Translations under genes and position numbers: made by a program
In this document: positions 16,382 through 23,204 of the stretch, piece by piece
How positions within the stretch are numbered: the first letter of the stretch is position 1
How the letters are laid out: each line of letters opens with the position of its first letter
Source: Planctomycetota bacterium
Lineage (GTDB): Bacteria; Planctomycetota; Planctomycetia; Pirellulales; Pirellulaceae
Assembly: GCA_014381825.1 (NCBI GenBank)
Contig: JACNKX010000043.1
Span: forward strand, 1-41,100
DNA: 41,100 bases
Direction of reading: 5' to 3'
Notes under the pieces: model-generated
What the model was told of the DNA's origin: nothing
Seen by the model: only the letters and a program-made list of their open reading frames with translations
Databases searched by the model: none

Positions 16382-17659
16382 TCACTTGGCCAATCGCAGA
16401 CAGATTAACTTGCTGCCCGGCGATCCGTTGTCTCGAAAATAGAATTTTCCGTTGGATAATGCCGGTAGCGATCGCGCCGTGCCTTCATTGATCCTAGCCG
16501 ACGCAACTTCGACGTAGGCCTTTGGATTGACTTGGGCGAGCCGCAACCTGCCCTCCACACCAAACAGTAAAAGCTGATCGCCAACGAGAATCGTGTGCGC
16601 AACTCCAAAGCCTGGTTCGGTCCACCTTACTTCACCCGTCTTTGCTTCGAAGCAACGCAGCACGCCGTTCGCATAGTCCTCGCGACCGTGTGTCCCGTAG
16701 AGAAATCCGTCGCGATAGACGCAAGTCGAGTACTGGCTCGACATGACATTATCGTTCGCCCAAAGCTTCTTCACGCCATCAGCGCTGATTAGTGAGGCAT
16801 TCGCTCCAACACCGTAGCTGGACGAAACAAACAATTGATTACCGAAGACAAGTGGCGTCGCCCCGTTAACCGTTGGGCCTCGACTGCCGAAAGGGAAGCG
16901 GAATCGCACTTCTCCGTCCTCGGGGTTAATTGAGACCGTGTTCAGGCGTGTGACAAAGATGGCGTGCGACTGACCGCCGACTTTCGCGAGTGTAGGCGAA
17001 GAGTAACTCGCCCCTTCGTCGGTTACCTGCCACGCAGTTTTACCGGTAGCAAGATCAAAGGCAACGAGCCCGGCACCGCGGCCACCAATGTTCACAATCA
17101 ACTTTTCAGCGGCGACGATCGGAGTACTGCCCGCCCCAAAATAGCCTTCCTGCCCCTTAAAGTCCTGGTATGCAGCACGCGTCCAGCGTTTTGCACCATC
17201 GCTCAAACTGACGCAATGCAAATCGCCTGCGGCACCAAAGACGTACACACGATCTTTGTGAATCAACGGAACGCAGCGAGGCCCAAGATCGGGATTGATT
17301 CCGCCGCGATAGTTCGCTTCGAAATTAGCCTTCCAAAGCGATTTGCCGGTCGCGGCGTCGAGTGCTTCCACTCGCTCCGCGTCTTCGACCCGATGAAACA
17401 CAACGACGCGATTGCCCGCGACGGCAGGTCCTGCATATCCTTGACCAATCGCGTAACTCCACAAGGTCTTCGGCCCAGAAGACGGCCACTTCGGGATGAC
17501 GGGTTCATTCTGCGCCTCGCCGTTTCGTGCAGGTCCAAGAATCTGAGGCCAATCGCCGGATTGGCAGTCGGCTGACAGGGCGAGAAACAGAACTGAGCCG
17601 AGAAGAGCGTTTAAGGTGGCGGTGTACGACGTGAATCGCAGAGATCGAACGAGTGACAT
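16382..17659 (-). CDS. Secreted PQQ-like beta-propeller protein
   Basis: 425 residues from the ATG at 17659, followed by a signal peptide (LNALLGSVLFLALSADCQSG). An in-frame start at 17749 would only add a non-hydrophobic leader. The mature part opens with DWPQILGP, typical of planctomycete PQQ-repeat proteins, and carries several propeller blades with the motif A/E-x-TG-x-x-x-W (DAATGKSLWK, DLATGKTAWQ, EAKTGEVRWT). Such proteins are BamB/quinoprotein-like but lack a visible catalytic or haem motif. It is probably a periplasmic binding or scaffold protein. It is transcribed divergently from the membrane protein gene. Confidence 0.87.
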   Translation of the reverse strand: MSLVRSLRFTSYTATLNALLGSVLFLALSADCQSGDWPQILGPARNGEAQNEPVIPKWPSSGPKTLWSYAIGQGYAGPAVAGNRVVVFHRVEDAERVEALDAATGKSLWKANFEANYRGGINPDLGPRCVPLIHKDRVYVFGAAGDLHCVSLSDGAKRWTRAAYQDFKGQEGYFGAGSTPIVAAEKLIVNIGGRGAGLVAFDLATGKTAWQVTDEGASYSSPTLAKVGGQSHAIFVTRLNTVSINPEDGEVRFRFPFGSRGPTVNGATPLVFGNQLFVSSSYGVGANASLISADGVKKLWANDNVMSSQYSTCVYRDGFLYGTHGREDYANGVLRCFEAKTGEVRWTEPGFGVAHTILVGDQLLLFGVEGRLRLAQVNPKAYVEVASARINEGTARSLPALSNGKFYFRDNGSPGSKLICLRLAK

Positions 17660-17811
17660 CACGGGTTGCCTGACTTGTGGGAGGGAGAAACGAGTTGCAA
17701 GGCCCCTACAATTCCTCGCGATTGGAGTACAATACCGCACTGCCGTCAAGTTTTGGCGTCAAACTTGTCGTCTCATACCGCAGCACCCTCGTCGTAGCAG
17801 CAGAAGCATTC

Positions 17812-18867
17812 GTGGCTCGTACTTTCCGGCTTTGGCAAAAGAAACGTGGCGGTCGCCGAACAGGCTCCCGGTTGGCTGGGAATGTCGGCGAAGCGGTGTT
17901 TTTCGGCGTTCTCTTTCTGCTCGGTGCACTCTCCCTGACCGCAGTGATTACGTCCCAGGCGATGAATCCGACTCCTGAGATCTATCGTCCCGGGTTCGGA
18001 TTCTGGCTGATGGTGTTGGTGATGGCTTCCTTTGCGTTAATTGGAGGCATCGGCGTGGTGAGGACGGCCCTTCAAGCCGGCACTTCCGCGGAACGTCGCT
18101 CGGCATTCGTCAAGCAGGCTGCCGGAATGGATCTAATCAGCGATGCGATGCCGTCTTCGACCGAATATCCCAACGTGCCGCGAGACGCCTATCTTACAAA
18201 CAGTCCTGGTGTTCAGTTGAAGTATCGATTGCCGACGGAACAGGCTCCTGTCTGGCGGCTTGGCCTGTCGGCGTTGATCTTTCTAATATCGACTGGCCTG
18301 ACGTCCGTGTTAGGTGTGATCGTCGTGAACCAGCATCTGGCGGGGACACCGGATTGGTTCTTAACGCTGTTCGCCGCCCCGTTGCTCGTCGCGAATCTTT
18401 GGGTCGTCCGGTATTTTTTTAGCGAGCTTCGGACCCAGACTCGCTTCGGGCCGACTTGTGTTGAGATCAGCGACCACCCCTTGCGTCCGGACATCGACTG
18501 TGAGATTTTCGTGTCGCAGGCGGGCCGACTGTCACTCAGGTCGTTGGTTATTTCGCTAGTGTGCGAAGAAGAAGCGACGTATTCGCAAGGGACGGATATT
18601 CGCACAGAAACGAGAGTGGTGTCACGCCAAGAGATCCTGCGCGAGGAGTCGACTCGAATCGAAGACGGCGCACCGCTCGAATGCCACGGCACAGTTCGTG
18701 TGCCGAGTGGTGCGATGCATTCACTGCAGTCAGGCCACAATGCGATTCGATGGAAGCTGGTGATTAAGGGAAAATCCGAGCGATCGGGCACCATGAAACG
18801 CAGCTTTCCTGTTATCGTATACCCGGCCCAGAACCAGCAAACGAACAACGACAATCATGGAAGATAG
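17812..18867 (+). CDS. Membrane protein, first gene of a three-gene set
   Basis: 351 residues from the GTG at 17812; the frame is open back to a GTG at 17677, but the extra 45 residues look like translated promoter DNA (TACAAT-like tracts). After a basic stretch (LWQKKRGGRRTGSR) come two hydrophobic helices (about 24-45 and 56-80), then a second pair (about 148-215). The C-terminal 130 residues are a soluble beta-rich domain (SDHPLRPDIDCEIFVSQAG onward), which suggests an arrestin/immunoglobulin-like fold. The DUF3592-like layout is tentative. Its stop overlaps the start of the next gene by 11 nt. No enzymatic motif is visible. Confidence 0.72.
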   Translation: MARTFRLWQKKRGGRRTGSRLAGNVGEAVFFGVLFLLGALSLTAVITSQAMNPTPEIYRPGFGFWLMVLVMASFALIGGIGVVRTALQAGTSAERRSAFVKQAAGMDLISDAMPSSTEYPNVPRDAYLTNSPGVQLKYRLPTEQAPVWRLGLSALIFLISTGLTSVLGVIVVNQHLAGTPDWFLTLFAAPLLVANLWVVRYFFSELRTQTRFGPTCVEISDHPLRPDIDCEIFVSQAGRLSLRSLVISLVCEEEATYSQGTDIRTETRVVSRQEILREESTRIEDGAPLECHGTVRVPSGAMHSLQSGHNAIRWKLVIKGKSERSGTMKRSFPVIVYPAQNQQTNNDNHGR

Positions 18868-19336
18868 CCCGAACGCCACGCTCGCAACTTTGTCGAGAAC
18901 GCGTTTCAGCGGAACCTGGAAACCCGTCGGAAGCCTCATGGAACCGTTGCTCAGTCTACAAATCGCCGAGCCGCATCGCATTTACCAACCGGGAGACCAG
19001 CTGGAATGTGAATGCCAGATCGATGCGGTGGACGCGAAGGAGATTCAGGCCGTGGAAACGGCGGTCCTGTGGTATACCGAAGGCAAGGGCGACGAAGATC
19101 TGGGCGTCCATTACTTCAATCGTCGTGTGCCCAGCGATGCCGAAGACTGTGATCTTCGTCCCATGCATCGCTTCGCAACGATCTTGCCAAACACCCCGCT
19201 CAGTTATTCAGGAGCGATCGTCAAGGTTCGTTGGTGTGCGCGAATTCGATTGTTTCTGAAGAAGGGCAAAGAGCTCTACTTCGAACAGCCCTTCGCCCTT
19301 GGCAACGCAGTTACGCCGCGAGACGATCCATCGTGA
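18857..19336 (+). CDS. Soluble beta-rich protein, second gene of the three-gene set
   Basis: 159 residues, no signal peptide. The sequence is dominated by beta-strand patterns (YQPGDQLECECQI, ETAVLWYTEGKG, AIVKVRWCARIRLFL), recalling arrestin/Spo0M-like sandwich proteins and the C-terminal domain of the preceding membrane protein. The ATG lies inside the end of the upstream gene, and its own TGA is shared with the next start (GTGA). Tight coupling suggests the three products form one complex. No family name can be given with confidence. Confidence 0.68.
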   Translation: MEDSPNATLATLSRTRFSGTWKPVGSLMEPLLSLQIAEPHRIYQPGDQLECECQIDAVDAKEIQAVETAVLWYTEGKGDEDLGVHYFNRRVPSDAEDCDLRPMHRFATILPNTPLSYSGAIVKVRWCARIRLFLKKGKELYFEQPFALGNAVTPRDDPS

Positions 19337-19944
19337 GCGACGACGGTCGGCGGTTATGTCACGACCACAACCCGTTCTCGACTTCGGCCGTCAAGCCAGG
19401 TGCGATCGCGTTTCAATTCCATGGTGGCACCAGCGCTGCAACGCTCGTTGCCCAGCTCCGTCGAAACCGATGGCGAGGCGAGATTGTCGGGCCGCATGGT
19501 TCCGGCAAATCGACCTTGCTTCAATCATTGTTTCCCGTCATCAAGGCGACCGGGCGTGAGGTGTGTTACTACGTCGCGAAAGCGAATGATTCAGGACTCC
19601 CCATGTCTACGTCGGATCAAACCGCTTGGACGGACTCGACGTTGGTGGTTGTGGAAGGGTACGAGTTGCTCAGTCGACGCGATCAAAACAAACTGGCGCG
19701 AGCGTGTCGCGAGAAGCGAGCGGGCTTGCTCATCACGTGCCACGCGTCACAAGGTTTGCCGGTACTCCTCCACACGGTGATCACTGTCGAGTTGGCAATC
19801 TCGCTGGTGGAACAACTCGTCCCTGACGGCTGCGAGTTCGTTGGACCGGTTGACGTTCGAGATAGTTTTGCACGGCACGGTCAAAACGTTCGCGAGTTGC
19901 TGTTCGAGATGTACGACCTGTACGAGCAGCGTCGTCCGCGATAA
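19333..19944 (+). CDS. P-loop ATPase, third gene of the three-gene set
   Basis: 203 residues from the GTG at 19333, which overlaps the preceding stop by four nt (GTGA). Walker A is GPHGSGKST (about 54-62), and a Walker B-like strand is STLVVVEGYELL with Glu where Asp is usual. A later TCHASQG resembles a sensor region. It has no ABC signature and no helicase motifs. It looks like a small single-domain NTPase related to ABC/AAA folds. With the two upstream genes it could be a membrane-associated energy-dependent complex; that is inference. Confidence 0.78.
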   Translation: MSDDGRRLCHDHNPFSTSAVKPGAIAFQFHGGTSAATLVAQLRRNRWRGEIVGPHGSGKSTLLQSLFPVIKATGREVCYYVAKANDSGLPMSTSDQTAWTDSTLVVVEGYELLSRRDQNKLARACREKRAGLLITCHASQGLPVLLHTVITVELAISLVEQLVPDGCEFVGPVDVRDSFARHGQNVRELLFEMYDLYEQRRPR

Positions 19945-20085
19945 TTGCTGCGTTAAGCCAATTTTGGGGCAACGAACGTCGATTTCATGATCTACGTTTG
20001 AGCAGAAAGTCTGTTCGAGCCGGATGCGTCGTGCTCCAATCGATCGGGTCAAAAGCCGGCACAACCGTGACAACCGGAGCGAAAG

Positions 20086-21018
20086 ATGTTCCCACCAGTA
20101 TTAGGCAAATCGCTTGCATCGTTGATGTTTTTCGTAGCAACGCTCCTTGCTACCGAGAACGTGACGCGAGCCGACGTGTGGAATGCTTTTAACGGCTGTA
20201 GTTGCAGCAATCAGGTTTCGGCAACAAGTTGGAGTCAGCCTCTATCACCCTCTTGCTTGACTCGATCGTTCTGGATGCGACCAACGCCGCCTTACAATTC
20301 ATCCTGGGCGCGAGTTCCGGTGACGAACTATCGGCCTCAGATCATGAACGATCCACTGTCCGGAAATAACTTCACATCGATTCAACCATGCAAGACGTAC
20401 GAGTGGCAAATGCGGCGAACGGCAGGCTGTTCGCTCTGGCATCGGTTCGTTTCTTGGTGGCAATCGCGGTGCACTTGCTTCGGTCGCACAGCAGCGTCAC
20501 TAGCTGTGGCGCAATGCGATCGGACCGGCGAATGGATCGTCGACAATTCCACTCCGACTGATATGCCCTACTATTCGCCGTCGAGCAACGCACCATCAAC
20601 CAACGGTCGCTTGGTTCCTGTTCCTTCAGGCGTGTCGCCATCATCGCCCACGCCAGCGGACAGCGCGCCTCAACTTGATCCTCGCGACATACGGTCAGGC
20701 GGTGAAGGAGCTGACGCGTGGTTATCGCCACCGGATACGGAAGTCTTCGTGCGAACGATTGACCGTTCCGATACATCGCTCGAACTCGTGCCGCCGCTCG
20801 TCACTCCGGCGGCGATTGATCCAAATACGGATGGCTCCGAAGAGCTGCCGGACGTCCCTCCGCTACTCGATCAAAGGTCTGACGCCAAGATGGCGTCCGC
20901 CGCAATGTCGTCTCGCGAGTTGCTTCCCGTTAGCTGGTCGACGCCGAACCAATCGCAAGACACCAAGATTCCGACGGACGAGGTCTGGGACGACACAGGG
21001 TGGCAGTCGGTTCGATAA
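20086..21018 (+). CDS. Secreted Cys/Trp-rich hypothetical protein
   Basis: 310 residues. A signal peptide is visible (about 8-29, SLASLMFFVATLLATENVTRA). The N-terminal half is rich in Cys, Trp and aromatic residues (NAFNGCSCSNQ, WHRFVSWWQSRCTCFG), consistent with disulfide-rich surface proteins found in planctomycetes. The C-terminal half is Pro/Ser/Asp-rich and probably disordered. No known domain. The ATG follows GGAGCGAAAG (weak Shine-Dalgarno). It is a lone gene; the 140 nt upstream show nothing notable. Confidence 0.75.
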   Translation: MFPPVLGKSLASLMFFVATLLATENVTRADVWNAFNGCSCSNQVSATSWSQPLSPSCLTRSFWMRPTPPYNSSWARVPVTNYRPQIMNDPLSGNNFTSIQPCKTYEWQMRRTAGCSLWHRFVSWWQSRCTCFGRTAASLAVAQCDRTGEWIVDNSTPTDMPYYSPSSNAPSTNGRLVPVPSGVSPSSPTPADSAPQLDPRDIRSGGEGADAWLSPPDTEVFVRTIDRSDTSLELVPPLVTPAAIDPNTDGSEELPDVPPLLDQRSDAKMASAAMSSRELLPVSWSTPNQSQDTKIPTDEVWDDTGWQSVR

Positions 21019-21063
21019 CGTTGCGAAGTTTCTCGAAGGAATCGCAAATCCGGAATCGAACAA

Positions 21064-21124
21064 GTGGCTGGGGCATCCTGCCGCAGCGACCGTGACTCCT
21101 GCTGCGGCTGGAAGCCCCAGCCAC
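21064..21124. repeat. Palindromic intergenic repeat (GTGGCTGGGGC family)
   Basis: Two 26-nt arms (21064-21089 and 21099-21124) around a 9-nt loop are near-perfect inverted copies: outer GTGGCTGGGGC against GCCCCAGCCAC, then CCGCAGC against GCTGCGG, with only a few mismatches. From memory this motif is dispersed in Rhodopirellula-type genomes. It sits between a stop and the GTPase start and would fold strongly as RNA. Confidence 0.75.
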
Positions 21125-21237
21125 GGGGTTTTGAAATGCCATCTACTAATCGACGGATACGCTGGCCGAACGAAGACGCGTTGGATAGACTCAGCGACTT
21201 GGTTTTATCGTCCCTTCCCGCGCCCTCGCGATTCGAC

Positions 21238-22233
21238 ATGCCTGCGAATCTGACGCACAAGTACTTGAAGGCCGAACGTGCGTATCGGCGTGCCGCGACG
21301 TTGGACGACGAACTGGCTTGCCTGCAAGAGATGTTTCGTGAACTCCCGAAGCACAAAGGTACGGACAAGCTGCAAGCCGATCTAAAGCAAAAGATCTCTC
21401 GGGCAAAACAAGATATCGAGCAACAGCGTCAGCGAGGCGTCGGCAAGCCAGCGGTCTTTCGTCTCGCGAGGCAGGGAGCCGGCCGCGTCTTGCTGATTGG
21501 CGGACCCAACGCAGGCAAGAGCCAACTGCTCGCCAGCCTAACACGAGCGACACCGGAGATTGCGCCGTACCCGTTCACAACACGCGAGTACACACCGGGC
21601 ATGATGCCATGGGAAGACGTGGCGGTTCAAATCGTCGACCCCCCGCCGCTCACCGCCCATCTGTTCGACTCCATCACCCACACCCTCATTCCCGCGGCCC
21701 ATCTTGTCGCGCCGGTCGTCGCTCTCCGCCCCGACGACGCCCCCCACCACCCACAAGAGGTACTCCCTCCCCTCGCCGCCACGAAGACGCGACTCGCCAG
21801 TAACTCGCACTTGGACGAAAATGACGTTGGCGTCTCTTACACTCGGACGATTCTGGCGCTCAATAAAAGTGATCTTAGTGACGCGGTCGAACGCACTGAG
21901 ATGCTGCACGACTTTTGCCCGTGTGAGATGCCGGAGTATCTTGTTTCGGCTCAAGACCCCAATACACTAGACGTTCTTCGGCAAGCGATCTTCTGTTCGC
22001 TCGACCTGGTTCGTGTCTATACCAAGACGCCCCGCGAAAAGACTCCCGACTACAGCAATCCCTACACGATAGGTCGAGGCCAAACGCTGCTGGAAGTCGC
22101 CGAGCAAGTTCACCAAGACTTTGCCCAGAATCTGAAGTATGCGAAAGTCTGGAGCGAGCCCACGCACAGCGGCACGATCGTCAAAGCGGATTACGTGCCG
22201 AGGGACAAAGATGTGGTTGAGTTTCACACTTGA
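21238..22233 (+). CDS. Obg/DRG-like GTPase with C-terminal TGS domain
   Basis: 331 residues from MPANLTHKYL at 21238. The frame extends to 21064, but the extra part is the palindromic repeat. After a helical N-terminal region (KHKGTDKLQADLKQKI) the G domain has G1 GGPNAGKS (88-95), a G2 region YPFTTREYTPGM, G4 NKSD and a G5-like SAQ. G3 reads DPPP at 134-137, where DxPG is usual. The C-terminal 65 residues are a TGS domain (YTIGRGQTLLEVAEQVHQDF). The build is that of Obg/DRG TGS GTPases implicated in ribosome or translation control. Its stop overlaps the convergent AraC-type gene by 10 nt. Confidence 0.88.
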   Translation: MPANLTHKYLKAERAYRRAATLDDELACLQEMFRELPKHKGTDKLQADLKQKISRAKQDIEQQRQRGVGKPAVFRLARQGAGRVLLIGGPNAGKSQLLASLTRATPEIAPYPFTTREYTPGMMPWEDVAVQIVDPPPLTAHLFDSITHTLIPAAHLVAPVVALRPDDAPHHPQEVLPPLAATKTRLASNSHLDENDVGVSYTRTILALNKSDLSDAVERTEMLHDFCPCEMPEYLVSAQDPNTLDVLRQAIFCSLDLVRVYTKTPREKTPDYSNPYTIGRGQTLLEVAEQVHQDFAQNLKYAKVWSEPTHSGTIVKADYVPRDKDVVEFHT

Positions 22234-23012
22234 TGTTGCCGCCGGAACTTAAGCGGCGTCTTGCCGATGTGTTTCTTGAATTGTTGCGTGAATGCGCTCT
22301 GATCGCAGAAGCCAAAGTCGTGGGCGATTTCGGTGATCGAGCGATCCGTGTTGAGCAAATCATCGCTGGCGGCTTGTATTCGCGTCTTGGTGAGGAATTC
22401 CTGGACGCTCATGTTGAAGACTTCCATGAACTTGCGGTGGAGTTGTCGCGGGGACAGATTCGCTCTCCGCGCGAGATCGGTGACCGTGATTTTGCCGCGA
22501 TGGTTCCCTCGGATGTACTCCACGACTTGATCGATCTGAGTATAAGTCAGCAACGAACGGCGGCTCCCCTCATAGCTGCGAACCGTTCCCATCACACCTA
22601 GGATCTTTCCGCCACTGTCACGAACGGGAAGCTTGTCCGTGACGAACCAATCGAGCAAGCGTTGTTCGGTGTACCAGATCTCCACACGACCGGTCAGCGG
22701 TTCGCCGGTATCCAGAACCATTTGATCGTCGCGTACGAAACTGTCCGCGATGTGAGGCGGGAAGTATTCGTAGTCCGTGGTGCCAATGATCTCGTCTTCC
22801 GTAGTTAGACCAAAACGCTCGAGAATCGAACGACTCGCTCCCATCATGCGACTCTGGTCGTCCTTGACGAAAAAGTAGACCCCGGGGAGATGCTCGAACA
22901 ATTGTTGAAATTGCTGCCGCTCTCCCATGCGCGCATAGAAATCTCGCTGCATCGCAGATCGATCAACGGCTGGACGCGTTGCGGGTGATTTGTTTCTTTT
23001 GGCCGGCGGCAT
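22224..23012 (-). CDS. PAS-AraC family transcriptional regulator
   Basis: 262 residues. Residues about 25-145 are a PAS/PAC sensory domain (FEHLPGVYFFVKDDQSRMMG, then RDSGGKILGVMGTVRSYEGS). Residues about 160-260 are an AraC/XylS double helix-turn-helix: TVTDLARRANLSPRQLHRKF and ITEIAHDFGFCDQSAFTQQF, ending KTPLKFRRQ. It is transcribed away from the dehydrogenase/sulfatase block, and planctomycete sulfatase loci often carry such PAS-AraC regulators. It probably controls that block in response to a small ligand. The start at 23012 has no strong ribosome site but gives the usual length. Confidence 0.92.
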   Translation of the reverse strand: MPPAKRNKSPATRPAVDRSAMQRDFYARMGERQQFQQLFEHLPGVYFFVKDDQSRMMGASRSILERFGLTTEDEIIGTTDYEYFPPHIADSFVRDDQMVLDTGEPLTGRVEIWYTEQRLLDWFVTDKLPVRDSGGKILGVMGTVRSYEGSRRSLLTYTQIDQVVEYIRGNHRGKITVTDLARRANLSPRQLHRKFMEVFNMSVQEFLTKTRIQAASDDLLNTDRSITEIAHDFGFCDQSAFTQQFKKHIGKTPLKFRRQHQV

Positions 23013-23204
23013 GTCTGATTGTTAACAAAACGCGACCGAAAAGTACAATCGTGGTTGATTGTTCTGTGGGACAATGATTAGCTTGGAGGGTCGACCTGTC
23101 GTAGTCGTAGCTGGATTTGCGATAATTCAGCTCTCCCGACCTATCTTGCTGAATTCATTCAAATCCAGCCACGTGACGTTCCAACATATCGAGATGAACT
23201 AACC
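23013..23204. other. Divergent intergenic region, regulator / catabolic block
   Basis: This gap between the regulator and the PVC-type gene is the natural place for the operator of the AraC-type protein. It is largely occupied by a palindromic repeat (23107-23172), listed separately. I found no direct-repeat half-sites that would clearly be an AraC operator. Confidence 0.35.
23107..23172. repeat. Palindromic intergenic repeat (GTAGCTGGATTTG family)
   Basis: Arms at 23107-23131 and 23148-23172. Outer 13 bp pair with one mismatch (GTAGCTGGATTTG against CAAATCCAGCCAC) and inner 7 bp exactly (ATTCAGC against GCTGAAT); five unpaired bases lie between. It resembles the GTGGCTGGGGC repeat in layout but not in full sequence. 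Confidence 0.7.
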
